Part shown: piece by piece, positions 1 to 4,917 of the stretch
How the letters are laid out: the number at the start of each line of letters is the position of its first letter
Numbering within the stretch: position 1 is the first letter of the stretch
DNA from: Candidatus Methanoplasma sp.
Lineage (GTDB): Archaea; Thermoplasmatota; Thermoplasmata; Methanomassiliicoccales; Methanomethylophilaceae
Length of the DNA stretch: 7,040 nucleotides
Assembly (NCBI GenBank): GCA_031254265.1
Contig: JAIRUV010000131.1
Coordinates: 1-7,040, forward strand
Direction: 5' to 3'
Notes under the pieces: model-generated
Databases searched by the model: none
What the model was told of the DNA's origin: nothing
Seen by the model: only the letters and a program-made list of their open reading frames with translations
Program-made: the position numbers and the translations under genes

Positions 1-767
1 ATAAGTTTCCTTGCGATGGGGTTGCCGTTCTCTTTCACCAGCCTGGTATATTCGTTCTCGACCTCGCAGCGGCCTTCCTCCCGCTGCTTTGTCAGCATGT
101 ACGCCGCCATGAGGACATCCAAAGGCTCGAACCCTGCGACGACCTGCGGTATCTTGTATCTCTGGGAGAACGGCCTGAACGGCCCCAGTCCTGTGATGAC
201 CGAAACATGCCCTGGCATTATCATGCCGTTCATCTTCGTCTCGCCCATTTCGAACATCGCCTCAAGTATCGGAGGACATATCCTGTGGCAGCTGTATATG
301 CTGAAATTCTCCGGCAGCCCTCCTTTCTTAAGAGGTACGCATGTCGAAGGCGCGGTGGTCTCGAAACCCACCGCCACGAAGACCAGCGGCTTCGTCTGTT
401 CGGATGCCATCCTGACCGCATCCTCTATCGAATAGACTATCCTCACGTCCGCCCCGTCGGTTTTGGCGTCGAACAGGGAGCCTATGGTCGTAGGGACGCG
501 CATCATGTCGCCGAATGCTGTTACTGTGATGCCGTTGCGGGCAAGCGTGATCGCATCTGCGATCTCTTTGCTGGTGGTCACGCACACCGGGCATCCCGGG
601 CCCTGGCATATCTCCACTCCTGCGTCGGCCAGCATCTCCTCGAGGCCGAATCTCACTATCGTGTCCTGATGCGTGCCGCAGACATGCATGAACCTGCTTT
701 CGATCCCTGTGTCCTTTATGGCGGACAGTATCTTCTTCGCCGTCTCTCCGTCCCTGAATTTGAACAT
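1..767 (-). CDS. hypD: Hydrogenase maturation factor HypD (partial, C-terminal end outside window)
   Basis: HypD is the iron-sulfur scaffold protein that, with HypC, carries the Fe(CN)2CO unit while it is built for the active site of [NiFe] hydrogenases in the cytoplasm. The window holds the first 255 codons; the family is usually about 350-370 residues, so the C-terminal third, with the remaining cluster cysteines, lies beyond position 1. Visible family motifs are CGTH at residues 30-33, GPGCPVC at 56-62 (Cys59 and Cys62 of the CPVC motif), an FVAVGFETT block near 130-140, a PGHVS block and a VAGFEP block further on. The start is ATG at 767. It overlaps the hypA stop by one base (TGATG) and is preceded by AGGAGG with a 7-nt spacer, so it is probably translationally coupled to hypA and transcribed from the hypA promoter. 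The reading frame is open throughout. Assignment is very secure. Confidence 0.96.
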   Translation of the reverse strand, partial: MFKFRDGETAKKILSAIKDTGIESRFMHVCGTHQDTIVRFGLEEMLADAGVEICQGPGCPVCVTTSKEIADAITLARNGITVTAFGDMMRVPTTIGSLFDAKTDGADVRIVYSIEDAVRMASEQTKPLVFVAVGFETTAPSTCVPLKKGGLPENFSIYSCHRICPPILEAMFEMGETKMNGMIMPGHVSVITGLGPFRPFSQRYKIPQVVAGFEPLDVLMAAYMLTKQREEGRCEVENEYTRLVKENGNPIARKL

Positions 768-1147
768 CAGTCCGCCTCCTCTATCTCTATCGATCTGACA
801 CAGCATGTCTTCCCTGCCGTTATCGTAACGGCACCGTTGCATTCCGGGCATGAGAGCACCGGGATGTTATAGTGCACATCTCCTTCTGTCTCCATATTCT
901 TGACCGGCCCTTTGTACCCGCACTGCCCGCACTCCGCCTCTATCTCTTCCTCGATTATGACCAGCCTGGAACCTTCAAGGATCGAGTCCTTCGACATGAT
1001 CTCGTAGGCAAACTCCATCTGTTCAGCGCCCAGGTTGGTAAGTCTCCCGACCGTCAGGGCGACCTCCTTGACGGATACTACATCGTACCTTTCAAGTTCT
1101 TTCTTTACAGCGGTCATAAGTTCGGCCATTACGGAAACCTCATGCAT
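767..1147 (-). CDS. hypA: Hydrogenase nickel incorporation protein HypA
   Basis: HypA is a small nickel metallochaperone that, usually with HypB, inserts nickel into the [NiFe] hydrogenase large subunit. The 126-residue product has the N-terminal MHE nickel-binding motif (Met1, His2, Glu3) and a structural zinc site made of two CxxC pairs, Cys73/Cys76 and Cys100/Cys103. The 23 residues between the two pairs are more than the 12 or so of E. coli HypA, an archaeal trait. An extra Cys115-Cys116 pair lies near the C-terminus. The frame stays open further upstream, but this ATG gives the conserved MHE start and lies about 25 nt from a good TATA box with no ribosome binding site before it, so leaderless translation is likely. 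It is the first gene of a hypA-hypD operon. No hypB or hypC is visible here. Assignment is secure. Confidence 0.96.
   Translation of the reverse strand: MHEVSVMAELMTAVKKELERYDVVSVKEVALTVGRLTNLGAEQMEFAYEIMSKDSILEGSRLVIIEEEIEAECGQCGYKGPVKNMETEGDVHYNIPVLSCPECNGAVTITAGKTCCVRSIEIEEAD
775..780 (-). promoter_or_regulatory. Shine-Dalgarno site of hypD
   Basis: A perfect AGGAGG lies inside the last codons of hypA, 7 nt upstream of the hypD ATG. It fixes the hypD start and shows that this downstream gene is translated by ribosome binding, unlike the apparently leaderless hypA. Confidence 0.8.
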
Positions 1148-1167
1148 CACGAGTGAATCGCACTTTT

Positions 1168-1176
1168 GATATAAAC
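1168..1176 (-). promoter_or_regulatory. TATA box of the hypA-hypD operon
   Basis: On the minus strand the sequence reads GTTTATATC, a good archaeal TATA box. Its centre is about 25 nt upstream of the hypA ATG, which places transcription start at or just before the start codon. No ribosome binding site is present in between, in line with a leaderless message. Confidence 0.6.
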
Positions 1177-1241
1177 AACTCCGTCTGCGGACCTCAAAAC
1201 ACAGGAATATGCTTCTCCCCATGGATCTGGGATGCGCGGTG

Positions 1242-1251
1242 TTGCCGGCAA
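1242..1251. repeat. Palindrome TTGCCGGCAA next to a plus-strand TATA-like box
   Basis: A perfect 10-bp palindrome ends 3 nt before the TATA-like sequence that would drive the structured RNA locus. Its location fits a transcription factor site, but a 10-bp palindrome can arise by chance and nothing else identifies a binding protein. The GTTGCCG half also occurs in the arm of the large hairpin at 1455-1461. Confidence 0.3.
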
Positions 1252-1254
1252 AGG

Positions 1255-1263
1255 ATATTTATG
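1255..1263 (+). promoter_or_regulatory. Candidate TATA box for the structured RNA locus
   Basis: The sequence ATATTTATG, preceded by a purine-rich AAAGG that could act as a BRE, lies about 27 nt upstream of position 1286, inside the first helix of the hairpin cluster. The spacing matches that of the other promoters in the window. This is the main reason for preferring the plus strand for the RNA. Confidence 0.4.
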
Positions 1264-1280
1264 TATTGAAAATAATCAAC

Positions 1281-1496
1281 AAACAGGCAGGAATAACGGC
1301 CCATGCGGGCCGGACCCGTAAGGTGGAATCATACCTGTTTCACTTTATGGCGGCTCGAGAATGATCTCGAGCACCAAAGGACCGAAACGTATCCGTATCC
1401 GGACTGTCCGGCATTCTTTGGTGATAGTATCACCTCCTGCCCGGATGGCCCGGAGTTGCCGCCTGTGAAAAAGCACGGCAACCCGGGCTCCCATCC
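1281..1496 (+). ncRNA. Candidate structured RNA of unknown family
   Basis: This stretch has no convincing reading frame on either strand but carries a run of perfect Watson-Crick helices. AAACAGG (1281-1287) pairs with CCTGTTT (1334-1340) and encloses the hairpin CGGCCC-ATGC-GGGCCG (1297-1312). GCTCGAGA (1353-1360) pairs with TCTCGAGC (1365-1372) around a 4-nt ATGA loop. ACCAAAG (1373-1379) pairs with CTTTGGT (1416-1422), stacked directly on the previous hairpin and enclosing CCGGA/TCCGG (1399-1411). GGTGAT/ATCACC (1420-1434) follows. The last and strongest element is an 18-bp interrupted stem: GGATG and GCCCGG, a bulged A, then GTTGCCG (1443-1461), pairing with CGGCAAC, CCGGGC, a TCC bulge, then CATCC (1476-1496) around a 14-nt loop. 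The hallmark blocks of RNase P RNA, SRP RNA, 5S rRNA and tRNA were not found. The strand is inferred from the TATA-like box at 1255. A minus-strand transcript would fold equally well and would lie upstream of hypA. Function is unknown, and the exact ends are approximate; 1497-1591 shows nothing clear. Confidence 0.5.
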
Positions 1497-1591
1497 AACG
1501 GCATTTCTGCATTATTCGCTTAGGTATATGAACTTAGCCAGGGGGTGGCCGAAAGTGAGAAAATATACAGAGATTACTCATTCTATATATG

Positions 1592-2251
1592 TTACTCCTT
1601 ATCCATGCCGCTGTCGCACATAGATCGTACGGAACATCTTTCACATCGCGGATGATTCGGAAGACACACCACCTGCCCGTGCCTTACGAGATACTTGTTT
1701 ATGTCGATCCATCTGTCTTCCGGAGTTATCCTCATCAGCTCCGTTTCTGTGGCGAACGGTTCCTTTGTATCCACCAGCCCCATCAGGTTGGATATCCTGT
1801 GCACATGGGTGTCCACGCACACCGCCGGGATCCCCATGGCATATGCCCTGACGCAGGCCGCTGTCTTCCTCCCCACCATGGGCAGTGTCAACAGTTCGTC
1901 GGTCTCCTCCGGTACGCAGCATCCGTACTTGTCCCTCAGCATCCTGCAGCAGTCCACTATCGCTTTAGCCTTCTGCATAGGGAATCCGGCCGGGCGTATC
2001 AGCACCGCGACCTCGTCGGGGACGGCTTCCGCAAGTTCTTTTATCGAATTGTATCTCCTGAAAAGATTGTCCGACGCCTTCCTTGTGTTGTCGTCCCTTG
2101 TCCTTTGGGAAAGTATTGTGGCTATTAGAACGTGGAAAGGGTCCGGCTCCCATTCCGGGTTCAGGCCTTCCGACGACCTTCCGGGATATGCTCCTCTGTC
2201 GTACTCCTTTGAGAGTATGTCCAATATCCGGGATATGTCCTTCTTATCCAT
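1592..2251 (-). CDS. nth: Endonuclease III (DNA glycosylase/AP lyase)
   Basis: Endonuclease III removes oxidised pyrimidines from DNA and nicks the resulting abasic site, starting base-excision repair. The 219-residue product has normal family length. It shows the helix-hairpin-helix LPMVGRKTA at residues 123-131 with the catalytic lysine at 129, the catalytic aspartate at 147 in VDTHVHRI, and a C-terminal [4Fe-4S] loop with the exact C-x6-C-x2-C-x5-C pattern (Cys196, 203, 206, 212). The ATILSQRT segment near residue 44 fits the substrate-binding part of the family. The start at 2251 is supported by AGAGGAGG seven nt upstream and by the usual N-terminal helix. It is the last gene of a three-gene operon, and its first 91 nt overlap the end of folC in another frame. 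A T-rich patch (ATATTTTCT on the minus strand, about 1558-1566) downstream could help end transcription, but the evidence is weak. Confidence 0.95.
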   Translation of the reverse strand: MDKKDISRILDILSKEYDRGAYPGRSSEGLNPEWEPDPFHVLIATILSQRTRDDNTRKASDNLFRRYNSIKELAEAVPDEVAVLIRPAGFPMQKAKAIVDCCRMLRDKYGCCVPEETDELLTLPMVGRKTAACVRAYAMGIPAVCVDTHVHRISNLMGLVDTKEPFATETELMRITPEDRWIDINKYLVRHGQVVCLPNHPRCERCSVRSMCDSGMDKE

Positions 2252-3486
2252 GCGATCGCCTCCTCTGCGGTATGGAATGATCCTGTGACCAATATGTTCC
2301 TGTCGTTGTTCTTTGATGAGGTTGCAAGGTCCATCGCCTCCGATATGCTCTTGCAGGCAGTCGTCTCCGGGATCCTGGCACCGAATATCTCTTTGAGGAC
2401 ATACGGGTCCGCGGACCTTTCGGTGTCCAGGCGGGATACGTACACTCTGCCGGATATCCGGGACAGGTTATCTGCCACCGTTGCCGCATCTTTGTCCCTG
2501 AGAATCCCGATCACGATATCCACTTTGCCGTACAAGGCGGACACGTCATCCGCCAGCGCTTTCGAACCTGCTGCGGTGTGGGTGACATCAAGTATTATCG
2601 GAAGTGCCCCGACCTTCTCCATCCTGCACGGCCACCTGACATCCTTGAGGCCTTTTTTGATGTTGCATCTTATACACTGACCATATATCCTCAGCTTTGA
2701 TACGGCCTCGACAGCCATTGAGGCGTTGTCTGCCTGGCGGCTTCCCGGTATGGATACTGTGTATCTTTCCTCTTTGTACAGGAACTCCACGCGGTCAGCA
2801 CTCATTTTTTCAATGTTTATGTCTTCTGGGTCGATGCGTATGATGGGCGCCCCTCTCTCCGCCGCTGCCTTCTTCAGAACGCTGAATACAGGGTCGCCGT
2901 TCATGGTGACGCAGGGAACGCCGGGTTTTATTATTCCGGCCTTCTCGAAGGCTATCTCCTCTATGGTGCTGCCGAGGTACTCCTGGTGTTCCAAGCTGAT
3001 GTTCCCTATCACGCTGACCTCCGGAACAATAACATTCGTGGAGTCCAGCCTCCCTCCCATCCCAACCTCCATCACAGCGTATTCGACACCCTTGTTCCTG
3101 AAGTAGAGGAACGCCATCGCCGTCACCACCTCGAAAAAAGTGGGGGTCTTCCCTTCAGCCTCCATTTCCTCGACGCTTTCCTTGATCTGTGCCAGCGTAT
3201 CTTCTGCCTCATCATCTGTTATATTTTCCCCGTTCACGGTCATGCGCTCGTTGATATCCATTATATGGGGGGATGTGTACAGTCCCGTCCTGACCCCCGA
3301 CGATATCAGTATCGATGCTATGCAGGAGGATATCGAACCTTTTCCGTCCGTGCCTCCCACGTGTATGTACTTCATCTCTTTCTGCGGATCGCCGATCCTT
3401 CTCAGCAGGTCCTTGGTGTTCTCCAGGTCCAGTTTTATCCCGTGGACGGCGAAGGAATAAAGCCAGGACCGCAGGTCGCTCCGCAT
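2161..3486 (-). CDS. folC: Folylpolyglutamate synthase/dihydrofolate synthase-like Mur ligase
   Basis: FolC enzymes use ATP to add glutamate to folates (and, in some members, to make dihydrofolate from dihydropteroate) in the cytoplasm. The 441-residue product shows the P-loop GTDGKGS at residues 45-51, TSPH at 71-74 followed by NERM at 79-82, EVGMGGRLDSTN at 140-151, and the block from LEHQEYLG to EKAGIIK at 165-187 that marks the Mur-ligase ATPase core. A WPCRME segment (285-290) matches the family GRWPGR region, and LDVTHT (299-304) stands where DGAHNP is usual: the Asp and His are kept but the following Asn is Thr. The gene starts 1 nt after the upstream stop (TAAGATG) with GAGGTG 7 nt before its ATG. 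About 27 C-terminal residues lie in the overlap with nth and look like an extension. An archaeal relative acting on another pterin (such as a sarcinapterin) cannot be excluded, so the family call is firm but the substrate is not. Confidence 0.9.
   Translation of the reverse strand: MRSDLRSWLYSFAVHGIKLDLENTKDLLRRIGDPQKEMKYIHVGGTDGKGSISSCIASILISSGVRTGLYTSPHIMDINERMTVNGENITDDEAEDTLAQIKESVEEMEAEGKTPTFFEVVTAMAFLYFRNKGVEYAVMEVGMGGRLDSTNVIVPEVSVIGNISLEHQEYLGSTIEEIAFEKAGIIKPGVPCVTMNGDPVFSVLKKAAAERGAPIIRIDPEDINIEKMSADRVEFLYKEERYTVSIPGSRQADNASMAVEAVSKLRIYGQCIRCNIKKGLKDVRWPCRMEKVGALPIILDVTHTAAGSKALADDVSALYGKVDIVIGILRDKDAATVADNLSRISGRVYVSRLDTERSADPYVLKEIFGARIPETTACKSISEAMDLATSSKNNDRNILVTGSFHTAEEAIAWIRRTYPGYWTYSQRSTTEEHIPEGRRKA
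2259..2266 (-). promoter_or_regulatory. Shine-Dalgarno site of nth
   Basis: AGAGGAGG on the minus strand lies inside the folC coding region, 7 nt before the nth ATG. It supports the nth start and hence the reality of the long folC/nth overlap. Confidence 0.75.
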
Positions 3487-3487
3487 C

Positions 3488-4279
3488 TTACCGCACCTCT
3501 TCGCAGATGGACCCCACCAGGTCTGCGTACGTGGTGTTGTTCTTCCTGCATATCTTCTTTATGATGTTCATTGCGCCGGAACCGTACTGGGCCGCTTTCT
3601 TCTCCTTAGAGGATATGCTGCGGAGCCCCATGGCGCCGGCCACCTCTCTGAGCGGCCTCTTCCTCGCTGTCGGGTCGTCCGCCTGGATCATGAGCACATC
3701 GAACCTGCCGGCCTCCTTCACAACTGCTTCATCAAGGAAGGGGTAATGTATCTTCTTCCCGAAATGGCCGGCTATCATCCTTTCGTGCGGGACAGTGATC
3801 TCCAAAAGCCTCCTCGTGTCCTCGGCCATCATTTTCTCCAGATCCTCTGGACCCACACCGATATATTTTGAATAACCTGCGAACAGCTCATCCGCACCCA
3901 GCCCTCCGATGATCTCCTCCTCTCTGCAGTTCTTGCACACATGGAAAAAAGGCAGTTCGAAAGACAGCGTGACCGGGTCCTTAGTTCCGGTTATGCGTAT
4001 CATCTCCCTCAGGCCCTCCATCACGTCCTCTTCTGTTATCAGTATGTGTGTCAGATCCATCTGCAGCTCTTCAGCGGACGCAACAGCCTCTCTGGCATCA
4101 TGCGCCCCTTCCGATCCGACCGTATAGAGGGTCGCTTTCTCCGCATATTCCCCGGCAACGGCTGCGATGATCCCCGAGTCCAGTCCTCCAGAGAATGCCA
4201 CAGCGATCCTCTTGCTGGATACAGCACTGCATACGGCATTCTCCAGGGCCTTCTTCAGCCGTCCGATGTCACCGGCCAT
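3488..4279 (-). CDS. Stand-alone asparagine synthetase-like (PP-loop ATP pyrophosphatase) protein
   Basis: The protein matches the synthetase domain of asparagine synthetase B, which adenylates a carboxylate and transfers an amino group, but it lacks the N-terminal glutaminase domain. The 263-residue product shows the PP-loop SGGLDS at residues 30-35, GLGADELFAGY at 126-136 (the family SGEGADE..GGY site), YPFLDE at 179-184, and RKRPLRE at 206-212 with the conserved lysine at 207. A Cys115-x2-Cys118 pair lies just before the GLGADE motif. Without a glutaminase it would need ammonia or another nucleophile, and the true substrate is unknown. The ATG at 4279 was chosen because a TATA-like box is centred 28 nt upstream, fitting a leaderless start. 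ATGs at 4300 and 4342 are possible but lie on or before that box. It is the first gene of the operon with folC and nth. Family is secure and function open. Confidence 0.88.
   Translation of the reverse strand: MAGDIGRLKKALENAVCSAVSSKRIAVAFSGGLDSGIIAAVAGEYAEKATLYTVGSEGAHDAREAVASAEELQMDLTHILITEEDVMEGLREMIRITGTKDPVTLSFELPFFHVCKNCREEEIIGGLGADELFAGYSKYIGVGPEDLEKMMAEDTRRLLEITVPHERMIAGHFGKKIHYPFLDEAVVKEAGRFDVLMIQADDPTARKRPLREVAGAMGLRSISSKEKKAAQYGSGAMNIIKKICRKNNTTYADLVGSICEEVR
3494..3499 (-). promoter_or_regulatory. Shine-Dalgarno site of folC
   Basis: GAGGTG on the minus strand, within the last codons of the upstream gene, sits 7 nt from the folC ATG. This is the same spacing as for hypD and nth. 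Confidence 0.6.
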
Positions 4280-4293
4280 GTTCCGCCGTAACA

Positions 4294-4315
4294 GTTGCAT
4301 GAAGATAAATGCAAC
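4294..4315. promoter_or_regulatory. Inverted repeat GTTGCAT-N8-ATGCAAC over the TATA box of the asparagine synthetase-like operon
   Basis: A perfect 7-bp inverted repeat with an 8-nt spacer encloses the TATA-like element (minus-strand ATTTATC, about 4304-4310), ending 15 nt before the chosen start codon. A protein bound here would block TBP, so this is a natural repressor operator. A shorter dyad, GTTG-AG-CAAC, lies 10 nt further upstream at 4326-4335 and shares the GTTG/CAAC ends. The regulator is unknown. Confidence 0.45.
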
Positions 4316-4345
4316 GTGACATGGCGTTGAGCAACCTTTCAAAGA

Positions 4346-4369
4346 CCAGCACGCCGATTTTAGTGCTGG
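4346..4369. promoter_or_regulatory. Inverted repeat CCAGCAC-N10-GTGCTGG between the divergent promoters
   Basis: A perfect 7-bp inverted repeat with a 10-nt spacer lies between the nikR TATA box (4391) and the promoter of the divergent operon. It is a candidate operator, most simply for NikR autoregulation. The half-sites are 17 bp apart centre to centre, which differs from the 22 bp of the E. coli NikR operator, and the half-site sequence differs too. The binding protein is therefore an inference. Confidence 0.4.
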
Positions 4370-4390
4370 CTTCCTATACTCCTGATATAG

Positions 4391-4398
4391 ATTTATTA
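4391..4398 (+). promoter_or_regulatory. TATA box of nikR
   Basis: TTTATTAA in an AT-rich stretch is centred about 27 nt before the nikR ATG. There is no ribosome binding site between them, so nikR is probably leaderless. Confidence 0.6.
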
Positions 4399-4420
4399 AT
4401 TAGAATACTCATTATTACTT

Positions 4421-4861
4421 ATGGACGGAGTGACGCGCATAGGGGTTTCCCTGGAGCCTGAGCTTCTAAGGGATTTTGATAGGATCATCTCGAAAAAAGG
4501 ATACGTCAGCAGGTCTGAGGCGATAAGGGACCTTGTGCGCGATTCTCTCGCTGAGAGCGAGTGGAAAAACGACAAAGAGCGGATGGCAGGCGTTATAGTG
4601 ATGATATACGACCATCATACCACCGGCATAGGAGAGAAGCTCACCGGACTGCAGCACAGCAAGATGCAGCATGTGAATACGACGATTCATGTCCACTTGG
4701 ACAACGACAGATGCATGGAGATCATGGTGGTCGAAGGAGAACTCGGCCACCTGAAATCGCTTGCCAACGAGATATCCTCGATCAAAGGGGTCCTAAGGTG
4801 CAAACTCACCATGGCATCGCAGACATCAGGCCATATGCATCACATAGGCGCACGGTATTGA
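4421..4861 (+). CDS. nikR: Nickel-responsive transcriptional regulator NikR
   Basis: NikR is a tetrameric DNA-binding protein that represses nickel uptake or nickel-use genes when nickel is bound. The 146-residue product has an N-terminal ribbon-helix-helix domain (about residues 1-45, with TRIGVSLEPELL as the DNA-contacting strand and SRSEAIRDLVRD as the helix). A C-terminal ACT-like metal-binding domain follows. The high-affinity nickel ligands are all present with the exact spacing of E. coli His76/His87/His89/Cys95: here His79, His90, His92 and Cys98 (IHVHLDNDRC). The C-terminus carries an additional HMHH cluster. The gene stands alone, divergent from the asparagine synthetase-like operon. 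No nickel transporter is next to it; the nearest nickel genes are hypA-hypD about 3.3 kb away on the other strand. Autoregulation through the inverted repeat upstream is possible. Confidence 0.95.
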   Translation: MDGVTRIGVSLEPELLRDFDRIISKKGYVSRSEAIRDLVRDSLAESEWKNDKERMAGVIVMIYDHHTTGIGEKLTGLQHSKMQHVNTTIHVHLDNDRCMEIMVVEGELGHLKSLANEISSIKGVLRCKLTMASQTSGHMHHIGARY

Positions 4862-4867
4862 ACGTGA

Positions 4868-4880
4868 GGTTTTTACTTCC
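4868..4880 (+). terminator. Possible T-rich terminator of nikR
   Basis: Seven nt after the nikR stop comes GGTTTTTACTTCC, with a run of five T. Archaeal RNA polymerase often terminates at such T-runs without a hairpin. The same sequence could instead be a poor TATA box for a topA start at 4903, so the call is tentative. Confidence 0.35.
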
Positions 4881-4886
4881 CAACGA

Positions 4887-4894
4887 TTAAATAA
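4887..4894 (+). promoter_or_regulatory. Candidate TATA box of topA
   Basis: TTAAATAA is centred about 27 nt upstream of the ATG at 4918, the same spacing as at the other leaderless promoters of the window. It is the main argument for starting topA at 4918 rather than 4903. Confidence 0.45.
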
Positions 4895-4917
4895 TCCTAA
4901 CGATGTCGTCAGAAAGA

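Noticed and set aside
207..872. Plus-strand open frame of 221 codons opposite hypD and hypA
   Set aside because: It is a shadow of the secure minus-strand genes: rich in His, Arg and Cys, with no family motif and no start signal.
1388..1399. Tandem CGTATC CGTATC as a repeat array
   Set aside because: There are only two 6-nt copies, with no further units; too short to mean anything by itself.
1281..1496. RNase P RNA, SRP RNA, tRNA or a known riboswitch
   Set aside because: I looked on both strands for GGAAGTCC-type and ACAGA-type RNase P blocks, the SRP helix 8 motif, a T-loop GTTCRA, and the cores of the TPP, cobalamin, fluoride and guanidine riboswitches, and found none.
1303..1623. Plus-strand open frame of 106 codons across the hairpin cluster
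   Set aside because: It has no ribosome site, no recognisable motif, an odd composition rich in Pro, His and Cys, and it runs into nth on the other strand. The hairpins explain the region better.
1695..2288. Plus-strand open frame of 197 codons opposite nth
   Set aside because: It lies opposite nth, which has every catalytic and cluster residue in place; no independent evidence supports it.
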